Assembly (NCBI GenBank): GCA_022013395.1
Contig: JAKLQL010000209.1
Span: forward strand, 1 to 6,057
DNA from: Acetobacterium sp.
Lineage (GTDB): Bacteria > Bacillota > Clostridia > Eubacteriales > Eubacteriaceae
DNA length: 6,057 nucleotides
Direction: 5' to 3'
Shown: in pieces, positions 1 through 5,761 of the stretch
How positions within the stretch are numbered: the stretch's first letter is position 1
How the letters are laid out: every line of letters starts with the position of its first letter
Notes under the pieces: generated by a model
The model's input: the letters and a program-made list of their open reading frames with translations, nothing else
What the model was told of the DNA's origin: nothing
Database searches by the model: none
Position numbers and translations under genes: made by a program

Positions 1-1625
1 ATCATTTAATCGGACAATGGGGAGCCGAGTTTCTGGCACTCTATCCCGGAGCCAATGTCCTGGTTGCTCGGAAAAAGGATTTTGAACCGGATAACCGTAA
101 GAAGTTCTGTTCCCGGATCGCCACCGGCGATTATGATGCCATTATTATTGGCCACTCCCAATTTGAAAAGATCCCCTTATCGAAAGAATTTCAGGAACAG
201 GCTCTGGACAGCCAGATTAATGATGTGCTAATGGCCATCGATGATGCCAAACGCAATAATGAAGAACAGTTCACCATCAAACAACTGGAAAGAACCCGGA
301 AGTCAATGGAAATACGTCTGAACCGGCTCAATGATGACACCCGAAAAGATGGTGTCATTACCTTTGAGGAATTGGGGATTGACCGGTTGTTTGTGGATGA
401 AGCCCATAACTACAAAAATTTGTTTCTGTATACCAAAATGCGAAACGTGGCCGGTATCGGGCAGAGTGAAGCGCAAAAAGCCACCGATATGTTTAACAAA
501 TGTCAGTATTTGGATCAATTAACCCAGAACAAAGGGGTGGTCTTTGCCACCGGAACACCAATTTCAAACAGCATTACCGAATTATATACGATGATGCGTT
601 ATCTCCAGTACGACACCCTGATGGACATGGATTTAGGTCACTTCGATGCCTGGGCATCGACCTATGCCGAAGCCATTACCGCCATCGAATTATCCCCGGA
701 AGGTACCGGATACCGATCCAAAACCCGTCTGGCCCGGTTTTATAATCTGCCGGAGCTGATGGCTGTCTTTAAGGAGGTGGCAGATATTCAAACCCCGGAT
801 ATGTTAAAACTTCCGGTACCAAAGGCCATCTATGAAGATGTAGTGATTAAACCGTCCGATCATCAGAAGGAGATGCTTATGGAGCTGGTTGAACGAGCCG
901 AACGGGTCCGAAATAACCTGGTGGAACCTTATGAGGATAATATGCTGAAAATCACCAATGACGGACGCAAGCTGGCCCTGGATCAGCGACTGATTAACCC
1001 GCTGCTGCCCGATCCCGAGGAATCAAAGGTGAATAAGAGTGTCGAAAATATTGTTGCGGTCTGGCAGGATAGCATGGATCAGCGATCAGCTCAATTGGTA
1101 TTTTGTGATTTATCCACGCCCAATAAAGATGGCCGATTCAATGTCTATCAGGAGATTAAAAGTAAAGCCATTGAAAAGGGGATCCCGGAAGATGAGATTG
1201 CCTTTATTCACGATGCTGACACCGATGTGAAGAAAACGGCACTTTTTTCCAAGGTAAGAAGCGGATCCGTGCGGGTACTGATTGGATCAACGCCTAAAAT
1301 GGGCGCTGGAACCAACGTCCAGGACAAGTTAATTGCCCTTCATCATCTGGATGTCCCGTGGCGACCAAGCGATATTGAGCAACAGGAGGGTCGCATCCTA
1401 AGACAGGGAAACGAAAATCCGGAAGTGAAGATTTTTCGTTATATCACCGAGCAAACTTTTGACAGCTACTCGTGGCAGTTGATCGAGAATAAACAGAAAT
1501 TTATCGGTCAGATCATGACCAGTAAACTCCCAGGGAGATCCTGTGAGGATGTCGATGAGCAGGCATTATCCTATGCCGAAGTCAAAGCCCTGGCCACCGG
1601 CAATCCGCTCATTAAGGAAAAGATG
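1..1625 (+). CDS. SNF2/DEAH-type helicase of a mobile element, exon 1 (5' end outside window)
   Basis: This is the central and C-terminal part of a large superfamily 2 helicase. The reading frame is already open at base 3, so the N-terminus lies outside the window. 541 codons are visible before the intron. Motifs in order: DEAH box in [11 protein letters not shown] (396-407), motif III ATGTP followed by ISNSITELY (546-560), [14 protein letters not shown] near 1290, and motif [11 protein letters not shown] (1380-1406) with its arginines. The segment [20 protein letters not shown] upstream of DEAH is typical of the very large methylase-helicase proteins of clostridial ICEs and plasmids; that family placement is from memory. 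A role in DNA processing or element maintenance is inferred. The ATG at 225 is internal, because the same frame runs on upstream with family-like sequence. The frame ends at 1637 only because a group II intron begins at 1626. The protein continues at 4169. Confidence 0.88.
1613..1625 (+). other. Intron-binding sites IBS2/IBS1 at the end of exon 1
   Basis: TAAGGA (1613-1618) and AAGATG (1620-1625) encode part of the conserved peptide IKEKM. They are the DNA and RNA target bases recognised by the intron EBS2 and EBS1. Because they encode conserved residues, the target should recur in related helicase genes. Confidence 0.8.
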
Positions 1626-1953
1626 GTGCGCCCATAAGCGACTACCGCTAAAAGTAGTTGCGTGGGAATATTGAAATACCGCCTTAAGCAAGCGGTGGGT
1701 AAAAATATCAAGAAAGGTAGGTGAAAATCAACCCATTATCTCACAACTTATCCATGAGGGGAAACCCAGTGGGGAGTGTAGCATGTTGTTGCAACGTAAG
1801 TTGCAGATAGTTACAGGACAATAAATCTCATAACAAACCTGTAAATATGGAGATAAAAATTCATACACGAGGATAAAAGCTAAACTGCTTAAATGATAGC
1901 CAAAGCTTGGGAGTATCTTTTCCTAATTGCGAAATGAGATGAAACGCAATTCG

Positions 1954-1977
1954 TCCTTGCAGATGTTCTTCCATCTT
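1954..1977 (+). other. Exon-binding sites EBS2 (1954-1959), delta C1971 and EBS1 (1972-1977)
   Basis: EBS1 CATCTT is the exact complement of the last six bases of exon 1 (AAGATG, 1620-1625, IBS1). EBS2 TCCTTG pairs with TAAGGA at 1613-1618 (IBS2, positions -13 to -8) with one G-U pair. C1971, just 5' of EBS1, pairs with G4169, the first base of exon 2 (delta-delta'). Both EBS lie in one domain I stem-loop, bounded by GCGAAATG and CATTTGC. These pairings fix the splice sites and the retrohoming target. Confidence 0.85.
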
Positions 1978-2225
1978 GTGCATTTGCGTGATATTAAGGA
2001 CAAAGCAACTTTTAGATAAAGTAAATGGCGAAAGTCGTATCCGACAGTATGAAAGGCTTATGTTTCAATATACCTAAATGGGGATGACCTAAACCCGAGA
2101 AATCGGGCATGGTTACACAGCTTCCGTAGTAGTCCGAGAAACCTGAAATGACAGGTAATGCCGTAAAACGGATGCGGGAAAGCCGCTTACATGGCGAAGG
2201 GAAGCAGTTTACTTTTTTAATACAA

Positions 2226-2250
2226 AAGAAAGGATGGTGCGAGAGGCACT
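2226..2250 (+). promoter_or_regulatory. Maturase ribosome-binding site inside a domain IVa-like hairpin
   Basis: GTGC (2237-2240) can pair with GCAC (2246-2249) around a GAGAG loop. The likely Shine-Dalgarno AGAGG (2242-2246) is thus partly in the loop, with the ATG at 2251. A second purine-rich run, AAGAAAGGA, lies at 2226-2233. In Ll.LtrB the equivalent hairpin is the high-affinity LtrA site, and binding there represses translation. The same role here is inferred. Confidence 0.5.
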
Positions 2251-4077
2251 ATGAGAAACCCAATTGCAGTATTAAATAGTCTAAGCGAAAAATCACAACA
2301 AAAAGAATATAGATTTGAACGGTTATACCGCAATCTATATAACCCAGAGTTTTATCTGTTGGCATACAAAAATGTTTATGCAAATGACGGCAGTATGACA
2401 ATGGGAGTGGATGGTTCAACAATCGACGGTATGAGTAGCAGAAGAATTGAAAATATCATTACAAAAATCAAAGACAAAAGCTACCAACCTAACCCTGCTC
2501 GAAGAACCTATATTGAAAAAAAGAATAGCACCAAAAAACGTCCACTTGGCATACCGTCAAGTGACGATAAACTGGTACAAGAAGTAGTTAGGCTAATATT
2601 AGAAAGTATCTATGAACCAAATTTTTCAAAGAACTCTCATGGGTTTAGACCAAAGAGAAGTTGCCACACAGCATTATTGCAAATTCAAAGAACATTTACA
2701 GGGGCAACATGGTTTATTGAGGGCGATATTACAGCCTGTTTTGACAGTTTTGACCACCATGTGCTAATTAGTATTCTACGCAGAAAAATCAATGATGAAG
2801 CCTTTATCGGGTTAATGTGGAAATTCTTAAAAGCCGGGTATATGGAGCAATGGGAATACCATGCAACCTACTCCGGAACACCACAAGGCTCTGGTGTAAG
2901 TCCAATTCTTGCAAATATCTATCTCAATGAATTGGATAGCTACATGGCAGAATACAAGGCGAAATTTGATTTAGGTAATTCACTAAAGCGCAAAAGAAAT
3001 CCAGAATACGAGCGTGTGCATGGAACAGCATGTAGATACAAAAAGTCAATGTCAAAAGTATGGGGCAATCTAACCGAAGAAGAAAAAGTAAAGTCTGCAC
3101 AGCAGTTACGGAACCTGAAATCAGAGGTGCGAAAATTGCCAGTAAATCACCCGTTTGATACGAACTATAAGGCACTTCAATATGTGCGGTATGCAGATGA
3201 TTTTATCGTCAGTGTTATCGGAAGTAAAGAGGACGCCGAAAAAGTAAAAGCCGATATAGCAAAATTTGTATCAGAAAAACTGAAACTAACACTTTCAGAA
3301 GAAAAAACAAAAATCACGCATACTTCCCAAAAGGCAAGATTCTTAGGATATGACCTAACGGTATCTAAAAGTCAAGACATCAAGCGTAATGCCAAAGGTG
3401 TCAGAGTTAGAATTTATAGTGGTGTACTAAAACTTTATGTACCTCACGAAAAGTGGGAAAACAAGTTACGTGAATGCGGTGCTATTAAAACAGTTAAAGA
3501 CGAGCATGGAAAAGACCGATGGAAAGCCATTCACCGTGGAAAGTTAATAAACAAGACAGATATTGAAATATTAGCAAAGTACAATTCAGAAATTAGAGGG
3601 TTATACAATTATTACTCTCTTGCCTGTAATGCCTGTGCACTTTCAAAATTTGCAAGTCTTATGAAATATAGTATGCTTAAAACCTTTGGTGCAAAATATC
3701 GCACTCAAGTTTCCAAGATTAAATCAAAGTATGTGGAAAATGGCAACTTCACTGTCCACTACACGACTAAATCTGGAAATCGGCAAGCTGTATTTTACAA
3801 TGGTGGATACAAAAGGAAAACTACCCCACTATTCGACCAAATGGATGTAATTGATTATCTTAAAAAATACGACAAGCCTAATAGTTTAGCAACAAAGCTG
3901 AAAAGCAATGCTTGCGAGCTATGTGGTGCGACAAATATTGAGATTGAAATACACCAAGTGAAAAGACTTAAAGACTTAACAGGCATAGCAGAATGGGAGA
4001 AAATTATGCTGAAAAGGCATAGAAAAACCCTTGCTGTGTGTGCTGACTGTCACAAAACAATCCACGCAAGTGATTAA
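2251..4077 (+). CDS. ltrA: Group II intron-encoded reverse transcriptase/maturase with HNH endonuclease
   Basis: This multifunctional intron protein of 608 aa binds the intron RNA, helps it splice, and copies it into DNA at the target site. Visible parts: N-terminal RT region (about 20-60); RT blocks with RRTYIEKKNSTKKRPLGIP (84-102), HGFRPKRSCHTAL (130-142) and GDITACFDSFDHH (158-170, first catalytic Asp 159); GTPQGSGVSPILANIYLNEL (209-228); YADD at 314-317 (DNA 3190-3201); and KARFLGYDL (361-369). The maturase X domain lies around 385-480 with RGLYNYYSLACN. A DNA-binding region follows. The C-terminal HNH-type zinc site has CELC (555-558), His568, CADCH (597-601) and His605. The length is close to LtrA (about 600 aa) and no catalytic residue is missing. 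The start is the ATG at 2251, with AGAGG 4 nt upstream. The symbol is by homology type; the protein is not LtrA itself. Confidence 0.95.
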   Translation: MRNPIAVLNSLSEKSQQKEYRFERLYRNLYNPEFYLLAYKNVYANDGSMTMGVDGSTIDGMSSRRIENIITKIKDKSYQPNPARRTYIEKKNSTKKRPLGIPSSDDKLVQEVVRLILESIYEPNFSKNSHGFRPKRSCHTALLQIQRTFTGATWFIEGDITACFDSFDHHVLISILRRKINDEAFIGLMWKFLKAGYMEQWEYHATYSGTPQGSGVSPILANIYLNELDSYMAEYKAKFDLGNSLKRKRNPEYERVHGTACRYKKSMSKVWGNLTEEEKVKSAQQLRNLKSEVRKLPVNHPFDTNYKALQYVRYADDFIVSVIGSKEDAEKVKADIAKFVSEKLKLTLSEEKTKITHTSQKARFLGYDLTVSKSQDIKRNAKGVRVRIYSGVLKLYVPHEKWENKLRECGAIKTVKDEHGKDRWKAIHRGKLINKTDIEILAKYNSEIRGLYNYYSLACNACALSKFASLMKYSMLKTFGAKYRTQVSKIKSKYVENGNFTVHYTTKSGNRQAVFYNGGYKRKTTPLFDQMDVIDYLKKYDKPNSLATKLKSNACELCGATNIEIEIHQVKRLKDLTGIAEWEKIMLKRHRKTLAVCADCHKTIHASD

Positions 4078-4100
4078 ATCGTAAGGTGATAGTAAATGGC

Positions 4101-4134
4101 GAGCCGTATACGCCGAGAGGTGTACGTACGGTTC
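4101..4134 (+). ncRNA. Group II intron domain V (catalytic hairpin)
   Basis: This is a 34-nt hairpin. GAGCCGTA pairs with TACGGTTC, then TACGCC pairs with GGTGTA across a GAGA (GNRA) tetraloop, with a 2-nt CG bulge on the 3' side. The AGC triad (4102-4104) and the bulge are the conserved metal-binding parts of the active site. Every expected position is present, so the ribozyme core looks functional. Confidence 0.95.
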
Positions 4135-4136
4135 TG

Positions 4137-4166
4137 GAGGGAGTGGGCAACTCGCCTGCTTACCTC
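4137..4166 (+). ncRNA. Group II intron domain VI with branch-point A4162
   Basis: The stem is GAGG (4137-4140) with CCTC (4163-4166), continuing as 4141-4148 with 4154-4161 and loop AACTC. The only unpaired base on the 3' side is A4162, 7 nt from the intron's last base. That is the usual place of the branch-point adenosine that forms the lariat. Confidence 0.88.
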
Positions 4167-4168
4167 AT

Positions 4169-4873
4169 GATCTGGATGTGAAGGTCACCAAGCTGAAGCT
4201 GATCAAAGCCAATTTTGTCAGCCAACGGTATCGTCTGGAGGACAATATCTTAAAAGCCTATCCAAGAGATATCAGTATCCAAACCGAGCAGAAAAACGCC
4301 TTAGTGGAGGATCTGAAGCTCTATGAAGCACAACGACCATCTAAGGATCATTTTGAAATGACCATCGGTAATGTCTTTTATACCGATAAGAAGGAAGCCG
4401 GCACCGCCATTCTGGAAGTGATTAAAAAGCTGAAAGACGATAAACCACGATTGATTGGCCAGTATGCCGGATTTAAAATGGCAGCCAAGTATTCCGGTTT
4501 CGATGGGATCGATCTTTTATTCAAAAATCAGGCCACCCATACCGTCCATTTGGGCGCCGATCCCCTGGGAAATATCACCCGAATCGGTCATGTTCTGGAA
4601 AGCATCCCGGATCAGATCAAAAAATGTGAAATGAATATCCAGGATACCATGGAACGGCTGGAAAACGCCAGAGATGAGGTTAAAAAGCCTTTTCCCCAGG
4701 AGCAGGAACTAAACGACTACCTGCTACGATTAAACGAGTTAAATACGATTCTCAGCGTCGAACAATCCGACCATTCCCAGGGAACCCCGGATAATGATGC
4801 AAGTATGGCGGATCATCTGGAGTATATGGAAATGTGTGCCATCGACGAAGGGGAATGGGAGCCAGAGCAATAA
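4169..4873 (+). CDS. SNF2/DEAH-type helicase, exon 2 (C-terminal 234 residues)
   Basis: This is the 3' exon of the interrupted helicase: 234 codons and a TAA at 4871-4873. It begins GAT CTG GAT GTG, so the joined protein reads KEKM-DLDVKVTKLKLIKANF, a continuous charged helical stretch in the same frame as exon 1. The segment lies downstream of motif VI and holds no helicase signature of its own. It has long charged, probably helical stretches (about 4600-4760, SIPDQIKKCEMNIQDTMERLENA) and an acidic tail ending EWEPEQ. Codon use matches exon 1 and differs from the AT-richer intron. The GTG at 4178 is in frame and could be mistaken for a start. It has no Shine-Dalgarno site of its own, since the bases before it are intron domain VI. 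This piece should be translated only from spliced RNA. Confidence 0.88.
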   Translation, partial: DLDVKVTKLKLIKANFVSQRYRLEDNILKAYPRDISIQTEQKNALVEDLKLYEAQRPSKDHFEMTIGNVFYTDKKEAGTAILEVIKKLKDDKPRLIGQYAGFKMAAKYSGFDGIDLLFKNQATHTVHLGADPLGNITRIGHVLESIPDQIKKCEMNIQDTMERLENARDEVKKPFPQEQELNDYLLRLNELNTILSVEQSDHSQGTPDNDASMADHLEYMEMCAIDEGEWEPEQ

Positions 4874-4920
4874 TTTGAATCAAATCAATGATCTTAATAG
4901 AAAGGAATCGAAGAAACCGG

Positions 4921-5049
4921 ATGGTAAAATCGACTAGTCAAGAAGTAGCAAAACCGTCAACCAGCTCCTGCATGAGCAAGCTGGTTGGATCCGATAGAAG
5001 AAGTAGAATCATTGAAAATTTTCGTAATCTGAATATTTCTTTTCAATAA
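4921..5049 (+). CDS. Possible 42-aa small protein, unknown function
   Basis: This short frame of 42 codons starts MVKSTSQEVAKPS and ends RIIENFRNLNISFQ, with TAA at 5047-5049. It lies 47 bases after the helicase stop and ends two bases before a strong terminator, as the last gene of an operon would. The only ribosome-site candidate is AGAAAGGA (4899-4906), about 14 nt from the ATG, which is longer than ideal. The frame is also open back to an ATG at 4888, which has no Shine-Dalgarno site. I do not recognise the family. It has no membrane segment, and the N-terminal half is rich in Ser, Thr and Lys. A hairpin lies inside the frame (4958-4987). It may be a real accessory protein or only 3' untranslated sequence. 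Confidence 0.35.
   Translation: MVKSTSQEVAKPSTSSCMSKLVGSDRRSRIIENFRNLNISFQ
4958..4987 (+). repeat. Hairpin flanked by two copies of AAGAAGTAG
   Basis: CAACCAGCT (4958-4966) pairs with AGCTGGTTG (4979-4987). The stem continues as TGC/GCA (4969-4971, 4976-4978) around an ATGA loop, with a CC bulge. No T-run follows, so it is not a terminator. A 9-base direct repeat, AAGAAGTAG, lies on each side (4940-4948 and 4998-5006). The function is unknown. Confidence 0.55.
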
Positions 5050-5050
5050 C

Positions 5051-5093
5051 AAAGGGGTGTGTAGTAGTCACTTGATTGCTGCACACCCTTTTT
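5051..5093 (+). terminator. Strong intrinsic terminator after the helicase operon
   Basis: GGGTGTGTAGTAGTC (5055-5069) pairs with GATTGCTGCACACCC (5074-5088) as a 15-bp stem with three G-U pairs or more and an ACTT loop. It is preceded by AAAG and followed by TTTTT (5089-5093). This is a classic Rho-independent terminator on the + strand. It separates the helicase unit from what follows. Confidence 0.88.
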
Positions 5094-5130
5094 GTTGTGC
5101 TTAAAATTTGATTTAAGAAGGATCTTACAG

Positions 5131-5196
5131 CTAAATAATGAGGGTGGGGACAACGTTAGACCACCGAAAACAGAAGCGTGGTGTGGTAGAGCCTAA
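5131..5196 (+). pseudogene. Possible 3' remnant of an IS605-family tnpB gene
   Basis: One frame reads LNNEGGDNVRPPKTEAWCGRA and stops at TAA 5194-5196. The GDNVRP...EA pattern resembles the C-terminal tail common in TnpB proteins of clostridial IS605-family elements; this is recalled, not searched. Upstream in the same frame (back to a stop at 5065) there is no zinc finger, no RuvC motif and no start with a ribosome site. The body of the gene is therefore absent. The 3' ends of tnpB genes normally overlap the omega RNA scaffold, and a structured stretch follows directly here. A chance match over about 20 codons cannot be excluded. Confidence 0.42.
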
Positions 5197-5392
5197 ATAA
5201 TAAATCTATTCGGCCTTTTAATGTGCTGCTGCATTAAAATGTCGTCATTGGGGATGAGAACGTAAACCCAAGTAAAATAATCACGGTTCGGGGGAAACTT
5301 CGGGAGAGATTTTGGATTCGTTAAGGTGATAGTCACCTTTGTAGTTTGGACGAAGGATAATGAGAATCCAGTGGTCATGAAAAAACCACCTA
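5141..5392 (+). ncRNA. Candidate omega RNA (TnpB guide RNA scaffold) or its remnant
   Basis: This is about 250 bases with no credible ORF and dense pairing. Stems: GGTGG/CCACC (5143-5147, 5161-5165); TTTTAATG/CATTAAAA (5216-5223, 5232-5239); TTGGG/CCCAA (5248-5252, 5267-5271); TGGATTC/GAATCCA (5313-5319, 5364-5370), enclosing AAGGTGA/TCACCTT (5323-5329, 5333-5339); and GTGGT/ACCAC (5371-5375, 5385-5389). CTTCG (5298-5302) can pair with CGAAG (5351-5355), crossing the GGATTC stem as a pseudoknot. The end ...GGACGAAGGATAATGAGAATCC followed by a hairpin resembles IS605-type right ends that form the 3' part of omega RNAs. With the TnpB-like tail overlapping its 5' end, this suggests a guide RNA scaffold without its nuclease. 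It could also be another structured RNA. The promoter is unclear. Confidence 0.42.
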
Positions 5393-5415
5393 TCCAGCAG
5401 ACTTTTTATTTAAGA

Positions 5416-5472
5416 CGTAGAAATGACAAGCTTTATGCTTTTTTTGCATTCAGGATTTCTACGCCCTTTTTT
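5416..5472 (+). terminator. Intrinsic terminator
   Basis: CGTAGAAAT (5416-5424) pairs perfectly with ATTTCTACG (5455-5463). An inner ATGC/GCAT pair (5435-5438, 5446-5449) closes a T7 loop. CCC and then six Ts (5467-5472) follow. It would end any transcript made from the 5100-5410 region, which is therefore bounded by a terminator on each side. The other strand lacks a matching T-run, so it acts on + strand transcripts. Confidence 0.75.
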
Positions 5473-5473
5473 A

Positions 5474-5512
5474 GTGATTGAAAAAGAAAATAAAGTGTTT
5501 TATCGCAATCAC
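5474..5512. repeat. Inverted repeat GTGATTG...CAATCAC (possible operator)
   Basis: These are perfect 7-base arms at 5474-5480 and 5506-5512 with a 25-base AT-rich spacer. TTGAAA (5478-5483) and TATCGC (5501-5506) could serve as a poor promoter with 17-base spacing, which would place the repeat across it. Both the promoter and the operator role are weak inferences. Confidence 0.3.
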
Positions 5513-5542
5513 AAACTTTTCAACATGGGTACATATGGTAAA

Positions 5543-5563
5543 TCTGTTTCCTCGGGAAACAGA
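5543..5563 (+). repeat. Perfect hairpin in the leader
   Basis: TCTGTTTCC (5543-5551) pairs with GGAAACAGA (5555-5563) around a TCG loop. No T-run follows; an A-rich stretch and then a strong Shine-Dalgarno site (5572-5578) do. It could be a 5' transcript stabiliser or a protein-binding site. Confidence 0.55.
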
Positions 5564-5568
5564 AAACA

Positions 5569-5697
5569 ATCAAGGAGGTTTTGATAAGAAAAATGAATCG
5601 CTGTGTTTAGACGTGTCAAAAAGGGGTTATTAGTAAGAATAACAGTCACAAAGGAGGTATATCAGTAAGAAAAGTGATGAAAATAATATGTTTCGAC
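5569..5697 (+). repeat. Two similar leader units with strong Shine-Dalgarno sites and tiny ORFs
   Basis: Unit A (5569-5612) has AAGGAGGT, then AAGAAAAATGAA, then TGTTTAGAC. Unit B (5645-5697) has AAAGGAGGT, then AAGAAAAGTGATGAA, then TGTTTCGAC. Their order and spacing are similar, as if one copy arose by duplication. Unit A opens a 5-codon frame (5593-5610, MNRCV). Unit B opens a 10-codon frame (5677-5709, MKIICFDIWI). The Shine-Dalgarno to ATG gap is 14 nt in A and 19 nt in B, which is long. They may be decayed gene starts or leader peptides. A small hairpin, GTTATT/AATAAC (5626-5631, 5638-5643), lies between them. Confidence 0.35.
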
Positions 5698-5761
5698 ATT
5701 TGGATATAGTCACGAATCGGGTTTGGGATGATAAAAAAAAATTTTGAGAGGTGAACTACAA

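Larger units (their letters stand above)
1626..4168 (+). mobile_element. Complete mobile group II intron (IIA-like, with reverse transcriptase ORF)
   Basis: This is a self-splicing retroelement of 2543 bp. The 5' end is GTGCG, fitting the GUGYG consensus, and the 3' end is AT, fitting AY. Domain I runs from the 5' end. Its first helix is 1638-1645 with 1654-1661, extended by CCCA/TGGG. Domain III contains the typical CCGTAGTAGTCCGAG stretch near 2123-2140. The base of domain IV pairs 2207-2213 with 4091-4097 around the ORF. Domain V is 4101-4134 and domain VI is 4137-4166. EBS1, EBS2 and delta pairings to both exons are present. That arrangement, with delta next to EBS1, fits subgroup IIA, as in Ll.LtrB. 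All parts look intact, so splicing and retrohoming competence is likely. It sits in the same orientation as the host gene. Confidence 0.94.

Noticed and set aside
303..518. Minus-strand frame under exon 1, and a similar one at 2924-3175
   Set aside because: They are antisense shadows of well-supported genes, with low-complexity products.
225..1637. Helicase gene starting at ATG 225 and ending at 1637
   Set aside because: The frame is open to the left edge with family-like sequence, and the stop at 1635-1637 lies in intron RNA.
4178..4873. Separate gene starting at GTG 4178
   Set aside because: It has no ribosome site, starts three codons after the intron end, and continues the exon 1 protein in frame.
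5108..5139. Promoter for the 5141 RNA: TTGATT with AATAAT or TAAATA
   Set aside because: Spacing is 18-20 bases and matches are partial, so it is too weak to list.
5138..5200. 20-codon frame from ATG 5138 (MRVGTTLDHRKQ)
   Set aside because: It is too short, lacks a well-spaced ribosome site and has a stop directly upstream in frame. The overlapping frame with GGDNVRPP is the more likely relic.
5193..5378. 61-codon frame on the minus strand with AGGTGG ahead of its ATG
   Set aside because: It lies wholly within the structured RNA candidate. The peptide has no recognisable domain, and its Shine-Dalgarno match comes from a hairpin arm.
5094..5472. Known large RNAs (ROOL, GOLLD, OLE) or an IscB-type guide RNA
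   Set aside because: The region is too short for the large classes, and no IscB gene or ribosome-site ending follows as it does in IscB guide RNAs.
5744..5761. TTG start for the last gene
   Set aside because: The Shine-Dalgarno GAGAGGTG lies inside this extension and points to ATG 5762.
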